NCBI GenBank assembly: GCA_009809945.1
Contig: WTPW01000862.1
Coordinates: 145,247 to 209,246, forward strand
Length of the DNA: 64,000 bases
Direction: 5' to 3'
Origin: Gigaspora margarita
Lineage: Eukaryota; Glomeromycota; Glomeromycetes; Diversisporales; Gigasporaceae
Position 1 is the first letter of the stretch; the number at the start of each line of letters is the position of its first letter. Made by a program: the position numbers and the translations under genes. This document shows, one piece after another, positions 35,841 to 45,953 of this stretch. Under the pieces are notes generated by a model that was given only the letters and a program-made list of their open reading frames with translations, had not been told where the DNA came from and ran no database searches.

Positions 35841-36120
35841 TGATCTTGTAGTACAGAATTTGAACATCATTAAACTATTTTGAACTATTTTGAAAAATCA
35901 GTCTAATGCGTGATCCAGGTTACAGATCTACTGATTCAGCTTGGTTTCCTAGTCCTAAAATATTTGGAAAGGGTTCGAAATATTTCATTATATATTTTGA
36001 AATATTTTGAAATTACTTTTATAATATTTTGAAAATTTGATATTTCGAAATATTTCAAAATATATTACGTAATATTTTGCTTATATTACAGTTTGTAAGA
36101 TCTTATATAAGATTATACTA

Positions 36121-36435
36121 CCGTATATTCCCGAAAATAAGCAACCTTTTTTGGGGCAAAAATTACACGAAAAAATGGGGGTTGCTTATTTTCGAATTGT
36201 TGAATTTTTTGAAAAATTGAAAAACGTACTAATAAAAAGTTATCCAAATGCTATGAAATTTTTACTGTAAGTGTATTTTTGTGTCCTGAACAAGTTTACT
36301 TAATGGCACTTTTGAGGTTTACTTAGTAAAATTTAGACTGTTATATGTAGCAACTGCTAACGCGTTTTTTGAGATTTTTGAAAAAAATCAGGGGGGTTGC
36401 TTATTTTCGGAGTAGCTTATTTCGGGAATATACAG
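36121..36435. mobile_element. Mariner-like MITE in the right arm of the 14-kb element
   Basis: The ends CCGTATATTCCCGAAAATAA and TTATTTCGGGAATATACAG are inverted, and TA flanks both (36119-36120, 36436-36437). The internal words GTTTACTTA and AGTAAAATTTAGAC recur inside the neighbouring 1-kb hAT element. Confidence 0.8.
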
Positions 36436-36452
36436 TATTATAAATTTGCTGA

Positions 36453-37496
36453 CAGGGTTGGCATTGGACAATGTCCAAATAAATTGTAAAATTATTGGAC
36501 ATATGTCCAAATTGTCAATTGGACATATGTCCAATTGTCCAATAATTTTATTGGACAATTTTAATAATATGACGACAAAGCTAAAAATAGGTTACCCCTC
36601 TCTTTTGGTCAAAAAACTCAAAAACGTCTTTGACCTAAAAATAAGCTACCTCACGATTGACAATAGTTGCTACATAATAAAGTCCAAACTTTACTATGCA
36701 AATCGATTAAAGTCGCTTAAGTAAACTTCTTCAACTGATCAAAATACACTTACTCTAAAATTTTTATTAGTATTGGAGAACTTTTTATTATTTGAGTTTT
36801 GATTTTTACATTCCACGAAAAAATTAAAATTTTTTAAAAAAATATATTCAACAAACATAAAAATCAAAAGTCAAATAATAAAAAGTTCTCTAATCCTAGT
36901 AAAATTTTAGGGTAAGTGTATTATGATATCCTAAATATGTTTACTTAAGCGACTTTAATCGATTCACATAGTAAAATTTAGACTTTACTATGTAGTAACT
37001 ATCTGCAATTAACCAAAAATCGATTATATCTGAAATAAGCTACCCCATTTTCTTTATAATATACTGTACCTTTATTTTAAAATTAAAAATAAAATCAACT
37101 ATTGTTATTATTCTTTTTGAAATACAATTATTTTACAGTCTAAAACTCTGCTTGATTAATCATATTTCATTAGCCAATATCAAATATATATATTGTAAGA
37201 AAAATGGAATATAAGTTGATTTAGTAACATGAATACATATGCATATTTTTATAATAATAATAATTATTATTATTATCAGTACACTTTTTAAATATACTGT
37301 AAATAAAAGATATTTTGTATTAGTAAATATTGGCCAGAATTAAGTTTAATTTAGGCCAAGATTAAACTAATTTTTTTTAATGTCCAATAAAAAAAGTTAC
37401 TATGTCCAATCAAAATTACTTGGACAATTGGACATTGTCCAAATNTCCAAATGTCCAAATTGTCCAAATGTTCAATATTATAACATGCCATCCCTG
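36453..37496. mobile_element. 1-kb hAT element with 8-bp duplication
   Basis: It begins CAGGGTTGGCATTGG and ends CATGCCATCCCTG (inverted), flanked by perfect TTTGCTGA (36445-36452 and 37497-37504). The subterminal zones repeat TGTCCAAAT. In the centre, 36671-36726 and 36946-37005 form a long inverted repeat (ATCGATTAAAGTCGCTTAAG and complement). This suggests another MITE nested inside. No transposase. Confidence 0.85.
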
Positions 37497-37506
37497 TTTG
37501 CTGATG

Positions 37507-37572
37507 TAGTACAATATATTAAATTTAGTATAATATATTAAATTTAGTATAATATATTAAATTTAGTACAGT
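37507..37572. repeat. 19-bp tandem array, right half
   Basis: More than three units of TA(C/T)AATATATTAAATTTAG continue the array cut at 23245. Confidence 0.85.
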
Positions 37573-39009
37573 TTTAAATATTAAATTTTGAAAAAATGTT
37601 ATTATAAACTAGTACAAAAGATTGATATTTCAAATAAAAATTAATAGTAATTTTCTTTAGTAATAAAATTTAATTTTTTTTAATTTAAAAAATTATTTTG
37701 GAAAATAGAAAAGGTTTAATATAAATTAATTATTTTAAATAAAAAATAAAGAAATTTATTAGTACAGTAGTAACTTTTAAAATAAATTTTAATATATTTA
37801 GAAATAATAAATTTTATTGTAACTTAAAGCGCTAATATTTATTAGATAATATTTTAGAAGTGGGGTTAAGCAAAATCTTATCTTTTAATTAAATTTGATT
37901 GGCTAAAATTTTATATATAAAAATAATATTTTAGAGAGGTAGAAGTGATATGGTGAATTGATGGTATCTCATGTAATCCAGTGTTTAGAATTTAATAATT
38001 TTTATATCTCAATTTGTCTTGATGAGATAAATTGAATAATATAAAAAGTTTATCCAATTCTGATTACTAGATCACAAAATATCATTGATTATATATTGCA
38101 CAAAAATGATTCTTAAGAGTATTTTAATGAAGTATAAATATAACAAAGAATTGAAGATATTTTGTAACCCAGTGATCAGAACCAGGCGAGCTTGGTACTA
38201 TTTGATTTGTTTTATCAAGACGAATCGAATAGTATAAAAATTATTCGATTCTGACTATTAGATCATGCGATATCAAAAGTTGTCAAATTATTACTCTTTG
38301 CCAAATTATCTTTTTTCACCTTATAGCATCTTTATTAATTGTTAACAATCTAACAAACTTAGTGTCCTGACTTATTAATCTAGCTTGTCAATTGACTGCC
38401 CAAGTCCCTAGTATGCACTAGTTATTTGTACTTCTAATCGAATTTTACTTGCTATGGTAGTATGCCTTATTGATTATTGCTTTGCATTTTTTTAGATATG
38501 CATAGTTATTTTTAAAACAAAGTCCTAGCACAGTTTACTTCAATGCTACAGGTACTCAGCTACTGCTCATTTAATTATTTAAGTCCAGTCTCATAAGCCA
38601 TATTTTATTGAAACAATACTTAAGGGTTTATTTTTTTTATATATTATCCAATCTATTTAAAATTTTAATATTTTTTATAAGATAGCACCAGCCATTCTTA
38701 TTCAAATACTACTTTCTATTAATAAATAAATTTATAATCAAAGATGGATTTCATTCTATTACAACTTTCTCTTTATAAAGAAAAAATTACAATATACTAA
38801 TTTATAATTTCAATACTTCTACTAGCCAATTTCATAATTACAATAACTTTTATTTTAAATTATGTAAATTTAAAAATTATAAATATAGCTGTATTGTCAA
38901 TCTAATGAACTATATACTTTTTAATAATTGTCTATCTATTGAACAAAAAATCAAAAAAATAAACATCTAATCCAATTTCAAAATTAAATTTAATATATAC
39001 CAATTAATT
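37573..39009. other. AT-rich region, nothing recognised
   Basis: No gene. Two stretches near 38030-38070 and 38225-38275 share AGTATAAAAA and TTATTCGATTCTGA-like words, perhaps a decayed repeat. Confidence 0.4.
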
Positions 39010-39209
39010 CTTAGAAATTTAGGTAAGTCTTGATCACTCTAGTAGATATAGGTTGCAAATAAAATAGTCTGAGCTTATTTTTATATGTAATTTAAATAAT
39101 TTTGACAAGTTTTTTGTACAAAGTTCAACCATTTCATTATAAGTAGCTATTTTAAATTACTCAATAAAAATAAAAGTAAGATCTTATCTTAATACCAAAA
39201 AAAAAAGTT
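39010..39209 (+). mobile_element. LINE 3' tail, 5'-truncated copy
   Basis: TAGGTAAGTCTTGATCACTCTAG, then TAGTCTGAGCTTATT, CAATAAAAATAAAAG and a poly-A run, matching 2797-2976 in order. Only the 3' end is recognisable. Confidence 0.55.
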
Positions 39210-39469
39210 AAAACTTTTTATGGGAACATTATTTTAAAAATTTGCTACTGTAGTAACTTTGTAGAGCTCATTATAAAGAACAAAGTTACTAATCAGATTT
39301 TAAAAATCTTTTCTATGTAAAAAATTTTAGCATTTTAAAATTATTTTCGTCTTATACCATGTATTTATTATTTGTAGTACTTTAAAGAGGTGCCATTTTT
39401 ATGAGAACTGAAAATATAGTGCCAGTTTCATCAATTTGACTGGAAAAGAAGTGCAAATTTTGCACTAAA

Positions 39470-40295
39470 AATATGCTATTCATAACCCTCTATAAATCAA
39501 CATTTTTAAATTTTGTTTTCAAATTTGGAGCAAAGATATTCTAACAACCAACAAGTCAAATTTGATGGACATTTTTTATATGGATTCTATAGATTCATAG
39601 GATTCAATAAAAAAAATTTATTGAATTTAACTTGGTGGTTGTCAAGATATTTTCGCCCAAAGTTTCAGAAAATTCAAAACATCTATCAAATAGAAGCTGC
39701 ACCAAAATTTTTTCAAACTTTTAGCGAAGATATCTTGACAACTACCAAGTCAAATTCGATGACTTTTTTTATTTGGATTTTATAAACCCATAGAATTCAA
39801 AAAAAAAAAAGAAGTTTATTGAATTTGTTTTGGTGTTTGTTTAGATATCTTCGTTCAAAATTTCAAAAAATTCAAAATGTCTATCAAAATAGAAACTGCG
39901 CCAAATTTTTTTCAGACTTTATCTTGACAACTACCAAATCAAAAATTCAATGAATTTTTTTCTTTGAATTTAATTCTATGGATTTATAGAATCCAAATAA
40001 AAAAAAGTCCATCGAATTTGACTTAGTAGTTATCAAGATATCTTCGCTCAAAGTTTGAAAAAAAATTTTGATGCAACTTCTATTTTGATAGACGTTAGGA
40101 ATTTTTTGAAAATTTGAGCGAAAATTTGAGCGAAGGTATCTTGACAACCACCAAGTTAAATTCAGGAAATTTTTTTTCTTTGAATCTTATGAATCTATAG
40201 AATCAAATATAAAAACGGCCATCGAATTTGACTTGGTGGTTGTCAGGATGTCTTCGCTCAAAATTTGTAAAAGTTTTGATTTACAGGGGTACGAA
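39470..40295. repeat. Element built of eight alternating inverted repeats
   Basis: The outer ends pair: GCTATTCATAACCCTCTATAAA at the left, and its complement around 40265-40300 at the right. Between them the word TTGACAACCACCAAGTCAAA occurs eight times in strictly alternating orientation, near 39540, 39630, 39735, 39822, 39922, 40005, 40138 and 40220. That makes four head-to-head units of about 200 bp. No target duplication was found. Confidence 0.7.
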
Positions 40296-40956
40296 TAGCA
40301 AATTTAGGGGGTATTAATAGCAGCCGCCAAAAACAATGTTCCGTATCATGGTTATATGTAGTAAATTATCGTTTTTTTGATGTATTTTCAATAAAAAAAA
40401 AATATATATCAAAAATTTTAACTATAGCATTTCTGCTATGTTATATAAATCGTTATCGCGACAATCGCGACAATTGCGAGAAAAAAATATAAAATTCTAT
40501 ACGAAGTGAATTAATAAATGTTCACGATTTTGCAAATCCATTTTATGCTATCAAATGCACCTCACATGATTTTGATTAGTGTATCCCAATACTTTAAGTA
40601 TATGCGTTTCCGATCTCATAGGGATAAAGACAATTTAATACATATAATTTAGTGATTTTATAGCAAGCTACATTTTAAAATTCATAAATCGAAATAATAT
40701 TTATGATATTTATTTTAACATAAACTTGACTGAACAAGTGTTCTTACATTTTTTTAACCTAAACAATGTGTATATATATATATATATTTTTTAAATTTTC
40801 AAGTAACCATCGATTAAATTAGAATTCACAAATATGAATATAAATCAAATGTTTTATGCTCAATTTTTTTTTTTTTTTTTTTTTATAATTTTTCAGAAGA
40901 AAATAAAACTGAACTATAGTTTAATATCCAACCAACAAATATGTAAACTTAATATT
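40296..40956. other. Downstream flank of the palmitoyltransferase gene
   Basis: No gene. It contains a TATATA run near 40772 and a poly-T run near 40866. It should include the 3' untranslated region of the minus-strand gene ending at 40957. Confidence 0.45.
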
Positions 40957-41819
40957 TTATACGACTTCCTCATCCCTTTTTAAAGAAGTATAACCTCCAG
41001 CTCTTGATTTTATATCATCATCATGCGGTTCAATAAAAGAGGTATCAAAAACTTCATACCAATCCACATTTTGTAACATTCCACGTTTTCCCTCTGACCA
41101 AAAACCCACCCAATTATTCCAACATCCAAAATCAAATGGGTTTACAACATCATCGCGTCTTTCAAATACTTTACGAATTCTTGAAAAATGATTATGTTTG
41201 TGATGATGCTTACATTTACTTTCACATTCATTCTGTTGATGAGTGGTATCTGTTTTATTAATAATTTCATTCGCATCATTAATTCCGTTGCCTCCTACGT
41301 TAGGCGATTTGTTCGTGAAATATGAATAGCGATGGAAGTTCATCACTTCATTTGTAGTTTTTGCTGAAGAAATCTGGTAAATTTGAAAACATAATAATAT
41401 TAATAACCAAGGAAGCTGTAACGCACTCCAGACACATAAGGCAGCAGTCCATCCATCATATTGGAAGAATCCACAGTAAGTATCACTCAACCAACACGGT
41501 TCGGATTCAATAGGCACGTATGGAGGTGCGGATATTACAAAATCTGTTAATAGAATTGGTTTGATCAATACAATAATGAAGTTTGTAATTTCTGCAAAGC
41601 AAAGAAATTGAATTATAGTAATATACATGTATAGCTGATATATTCAAAACTTAAAATCGACGTGATCATCAACGGTAGAAACACCATAAAAATTCGGTGG
41701 CTTTTTACTCCAATGCAATTGTATATCCATGGGCAATGACTATTAGCATAAAAATAAAATATGAATATAAAAATTAGGAAATTATGATAAATGGCCAACA
41801 TATAATTAACTATTTAAAA

Positions 41820-41890
<71 letters not shown>

Positions 41891-43811
41891 GTACTGATCA
41901 AGACGGGCTACGCATCTATTACATATTTTGCAATGCTTGGATCTAAGAGGTTTTTTGATCTAAAACAAAATTGAAAAAAATTTAAGATTATATAATTTTG
42001 ATCGAATTCGAACCAAATGAAGCTTACCAAGCATGTTGTGCATAAATGTCTTGCATCCAGCATCCCTTTATTTGCAAGTTCTATTACCAGCTGAGCTAGC
42101 GATAAATTAAAAGTTAGATAATGAATGTAAATTAATCAATAATGTCTAACAATTTCACATAAAATACCTGTTTCTGTTCTTCACGTGATTGTGATTTTGG
42201 AATAAAGCCCGGATCGCCCAGTACTACGACGTAAAATGAATACATTGATGTGGCAAATGTTGTTATAAAAATTATATTTGCCGAATATAAAAATGAAGTT
42301 GCTAATTTCAAACGTAGTTTAAAAATTGAAAATGAACGGAAATGAGAATACAATTAAAAAAAATAAAAGTGATATTGTAATAGCGTTAAAAATACCAAAT
42401 AAAAGTTTATAAATCCATGTGGCGCCAACAAAAAAAGCGCTTGCTTGAAATATACTTGACAAATAAGGTGTTCTCATAAATTCGACAGTTAGTTGTACCC
42501 TTATAAAAACTTTTGTAACTATAATATGACATATTATATATTCCAAGATAGCCAAAGGTAATCCAATAAACCAAGGAAGATGGGCTAACGTTAGAAGAGC
42601 AATATAAAGCAAGAAAAACGGAATAATATATAATATAATGAAGGTAATTTTCTGTTTATATGATATGATATATTAAAATAAGTAATTAATAAAAAAAAAA
42701 AAAAAATACAAAATGTAACGTTAGAATATATAATACAATACCTTTTCAAATAAGTACGGATTCCTTTTTCCATCCTTTTTAAGTCCAGTTTCTCTCACTG
42801 CTTTTTTCCATTTCTCAGTAGCCTTCACTTCTTTTACTATATCAAAGGGCGTTTTCCCATTCTCATCCTTTGCATTTATATTTGCACCAGCTTCTATTAG
42901 CTTTCTCAAACACATTTTATCACACTTCATTGCAGCAAAATGTAGGGGTGTAAGCTGTGTATTATTAACTTTGGATAAAGACGCTCCTAATCGAACTAAT
43001 ATATCTACAGTTAATGGATCACATTGATAAGCAGCCCACATCAAGGGTGTATGCTCTGAAGAGTCTTGGGTATCAACGGCCATATCCAAAAATATGAAGT
43101 ATAACACCAACATAGGATTAGAAGAATGTACGGCAAGATGTAAACAATCAAAACCTTGAGAATCTCGGAGACTTGGATTGGCACCATGATTAATTAAAAG
43201 GGTCACAGAAGGTAAATGACCATTCCTAAATAATAACGGTTTAAATCGATTACTAGATACACGCATCCAGACAAAAAAGCATTTATAAAATACCTTGATG
43301 CCCAATGTAACGGAGTAGCAATTAAGTCACCGCCAAAAGCATCTATTTCAGCGCCATTGTCAATCAAATATTTTGCAATGGATACATGATTACTGATTGC
43401 CGCAAAATGTAATGGAGTCACATTATTACTGTCTCTGTCAGTTGCCTTAGCGAAACCGCTTTCGATCATATCTTTTACTATATGAAGCATTCCTTGTCGA
43501 GAAGCTTGATGAATTGTCATTTCTAAATTAAATGAAGATAAAATTGAATAATAATATCAATTATATTATTTCTACTTAACGATTACTTTTTTTAATTAAT
43601 ATCAACATGAAACTATTATGTAAAACTTAGAAATTTTAAATATTGTCACTTTCATGAAATAATAAAAAGAAATACCTGAAAAGTTAATGTCATCGCTTAC
43701 TTTTGAATTCATGGTTTCAACAGGCTGTTTCACCTCCGTTATGTCAGATTCATTTGTACTTTCAGAAACATCTTTCTTAATAGGCTCGAACTCAGCACTC
43801 GTAGATGACAT
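40957..43811 (-). CDS. AKR1: Ankyrin-repeat DHHC palmitoyltransferase, Akr1/ZDHHC17 type
   Basis: Nine exons (43811-43676, 43522-43294, 43225-42742, 42651-42396, 42301-42168, 42090-42028, 41959-41895, 41739-41627, 41543-40957) join in phase to 688 residues. Introns are 68-155 bp with GT..AG ends. The enzyme transfers palmitate to cysteines of membrane-associated proteins, usually at Golgi or endosomal membranes. Residues about 47-270 hold five or six ankyrin repeats (TPLHFAA, TPLHWAS, TPLMWAA), which bind substrates. Four membrane segments follow (about 284-400). The Cys-rich DHHC domain (about 430-480) includes KPLRSKHCKICNRCVARLD and then D455-H456-H457-C458, followed by PWIYNCIG. Two more membrane segments, TTNE and NPFDFGCWNNW complete the family pattern. 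The exon 8/9 junction is the least certain; an alternative donor at TTAA|GTTTTG is possible. Confidence 0.9.
41740..41894 (-). other. Intron splitting the DHHC active-site codons, with AT microsatellite
   Basis: A 155-bp intron between GATCA and TCATTGC, so the first active-site His codon is assembled by splicing. Bases about 41821-41883 are almost pure AT dinucleotides. Confidence 0.85.
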
Positions 43812-44819
43812 CGCACAAGAATAAAAGTCAAGATTTTCAGCACTCGAAAAAAAGGCTTATAGTTGCGCATTAGCTATCATTGTTCTTAAAAATTGTAAAA
43901 CGTAGTACGAATAGGAACTTTGTAATACACAATCCCCTGTCTATTATTGCCTTGTCTGTTATGTTGATCCGCGACGATTAATACAGTAATGCTATTTTTT
44001 TAAAGCCAGGTGCGTTCACGTGATAAACTGCCAATCAAGTGCGGTTGAAAGAAATAAACTACATGGTTAGACAATTAAAAATTATATCCAAAATTCGAAA
44101 ATTTTACATGTCCCTGCCCAGGGCATAATGCCTTTTTTTTAAAAAAAATTTATATATAAAAATTGTCGTACAAAAAATTTTGAGGACAAGCTTATAGGGC
44201 ATGCCTTTGAATCAAAAAAACTAAAGGCATGCCCAGGGGGCATGCCAAAAAATTTTCCGTGCAGATATTCGGTTATTTTGATTAGTGATTAATAGCATTA
44301 AATTTCGAAATCAAAAAGTTCAAGAAACCAAAACAATCAAAAAATTTAGCATACATGTTGTCAAAACCAAAAATCCTCAACATTCAAAATCCCATTTGGA
44401 CTGTCATAATCCCAAAATTCCAAACCTTGGCCAAATCAAACCCTATCCCAAATCCCAAATTTTATCCTAAATACCATCCCAAATCCCATCCCTCAAAAAA
44501 TAGAAATTGGATATCCTTAACTAGCTTGCAGTATTTACACATAACTTCACTATGGAGGCTATTTTATCAGTTATATATGAGTAATGTAAGTAAAGTCTTG
44601 TATGTAACATATAATAATCTACGAATTTTGTTAGTATCTATTTCTTAAGTATTGTTCATATGGATTTGGAATTTGGGGATTTGGATTTGTCTATATGGAC
44701 AATCGTTTTGTCATCAAGCATAAGTAAGCCTTTACACCTAACCTACTAGCAATACCCTAACCCTAATCTAATAACAGAATTTCTTTTTTTCGCGAAAATT
44801 TTTTAATGAAATTACATAA
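43812..44819. other. Upstream region of the palmitoyltransferase gene
   Basis: No gene. At 44107-44248 GCCCAGGGCATAATGCC and GGCATGCCCAGGGGGCATGCC suggest a small inverted-repeat element. Bases 44360-44490 are rich in AATCCCAAAT words. The open frames at 44285-44648 are low complexity. Confidence 0.45.
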
Positions 44820-45044
44820 GGCCATACAAATTTAATTACTTGGTTTTCATAACACGAAACTTTTTAATTGACCCGGCCGGCCGGCTTTTTTTTTTAAATT
44901 TATATATAAAATTTTCTAAAATTATAAAAAATTTTTTTTTAAAATTCCACCCGGTTATTAAAACATATAAAAAAATTTTTTTAGAAGTTTCCAAATTTTG
45001 ACCCGGCCGGGTTATGAAAACCAATTGATTAATTTTGTATGGCC
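44820..45044. mobile_element. MITE with long TIRs
   Basis: GGCCATACAAATTTAATTAC and TTGGTTTTCATAACACG at the left are mirrored by CGGGTTATGAAAACCAA and TTTGTATGGCC at the right. The pairing extends a further 20-25 diverged bases outward (ATTTTTT and ATTACATAA), so the true ends may lie near 44797 and 45065. The interior repeats CCGGCCGG. No target duplication was identified. Confidence 0.65.
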
Positions 45045-45139
45045 TAATGTGCGAAATTTTTTAGACTGGTATTACTAGTCCTGCTAGGGTAGCTGATAAT
45101 GCCAGGACCTAGTTTAAGTACTGAAGTACTGAAACTTGT

Positions 45140-45944
45140 GCAAAAACATTGATCTTGACTCACCTGACCCATTTATCTTATTTATCTTGATCCTTTCTAA
45201 AAATAAAAAAAAAATTACATCGTTCTTGACCCATATTAAGTTATGATAGGGGATATAACAATGACCCTAACGTTGCCCGTAAAAATGTCTTTAGCATTAG
45301 TGTATTTTGTGAACTCCCTTTATTATCGCATCTATTTACAGCGTAATAATATTACAAAAATATTTGAAACTTTAAAAAATAAAATTTCTATTGTGTACTA
45401 AAAGTTTAAGCATCGAAAAAAATAAAAAGTAATAGCAATTTTTAATTATTACGTATAATATCGTTATATGATATAAATAATTTAATTTCTAATATTATTA
45501 GTTTTTTAATAATTTGAAACTTTGAACGGATATTTTTCAACTATAAAGATTATTTAGACTGTTTCTAAAACTTAAGGATCTTTTTGATGGGATTCTGAAT
45601 TTCTTTTTCATTCAAGAAGTTATCATGATTTCGAATAGAATATTTAATGTTGCTTATAAAAATTTTCGAATGAAAAAAATCTGCTTCGACAATAACGATA
45701 GTAACAATAAAAGAGAAAATTCATTATCGTTATTACGATAATGATAATTCAAAATTGCATATTCTGATCCGAAGTCACATGTATCCAGCAGATTTGTCCG
45801 GCTGTCATTTTCTGCCAGCGATGTTAGGGTCGTTCCTATCATATTACCTAACATGGTCAAGAACGATGGTAATTTTTTTTTATTTTTAGAGAGGGTCAAG
45901 AAAATGGGTTAAGTGAGTCAAGTGGATCAAGAACAATGTTTTGC
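45140..45944. mobile_element. Mutator-like element with 9-bp duplication
   Basis: The inverted ends are about 95-110 bases long. The left starts GCAAAAACATTGATCTTGAC and continues through AAAAATTACATCGTTCTTGAC; the right is its diverged complement, ending CAATGTTTTGC. A perfect 9-bp direct repeat, GAAACTTGT, flanks it (45131-45139 and 45945-45953). Long terminal repeats with a 9-bp duplication are the signature of Mutator-like elements. No transposase is present. Confidence 0.8.
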
Positions 45945-45953
45945 GAAACTTGT

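Larger units (their letters stand above)
23246..37506. mobile_element. 14.3-kb CATCAG-type TIR element in a 19-bp array
   Basis: It begins CATCAGCAAATTATATATAT and ends TTATAAATTTGCTGATG once later insertions are set aside, with TA on each side (23244-23245 and 37507-37508). Joining the flanks at a single TA rebuilds one 19-bp unit exactly. Both terminal regions pair as long, diverged inverted repeats (GTAATCTTATGTAAGAT against ATCTTATATAAGATTATAC). Both continue into stretches of AAATATTTCGAAATA. Inside come tandem units of about 255 bp, interrupted by a LINE. No transposase is recognised. Length without insertions is roughly 2.2 kb. The superfamily is uncertain; a TA target fits several cut-and-paste groups. 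Confidence 0.7.

Noticed and set aside
36446..36724. 92-codon frame
   Set aside because: It lies wholly inside the hAT element and its subterminal TGTCCAAAT repeats.
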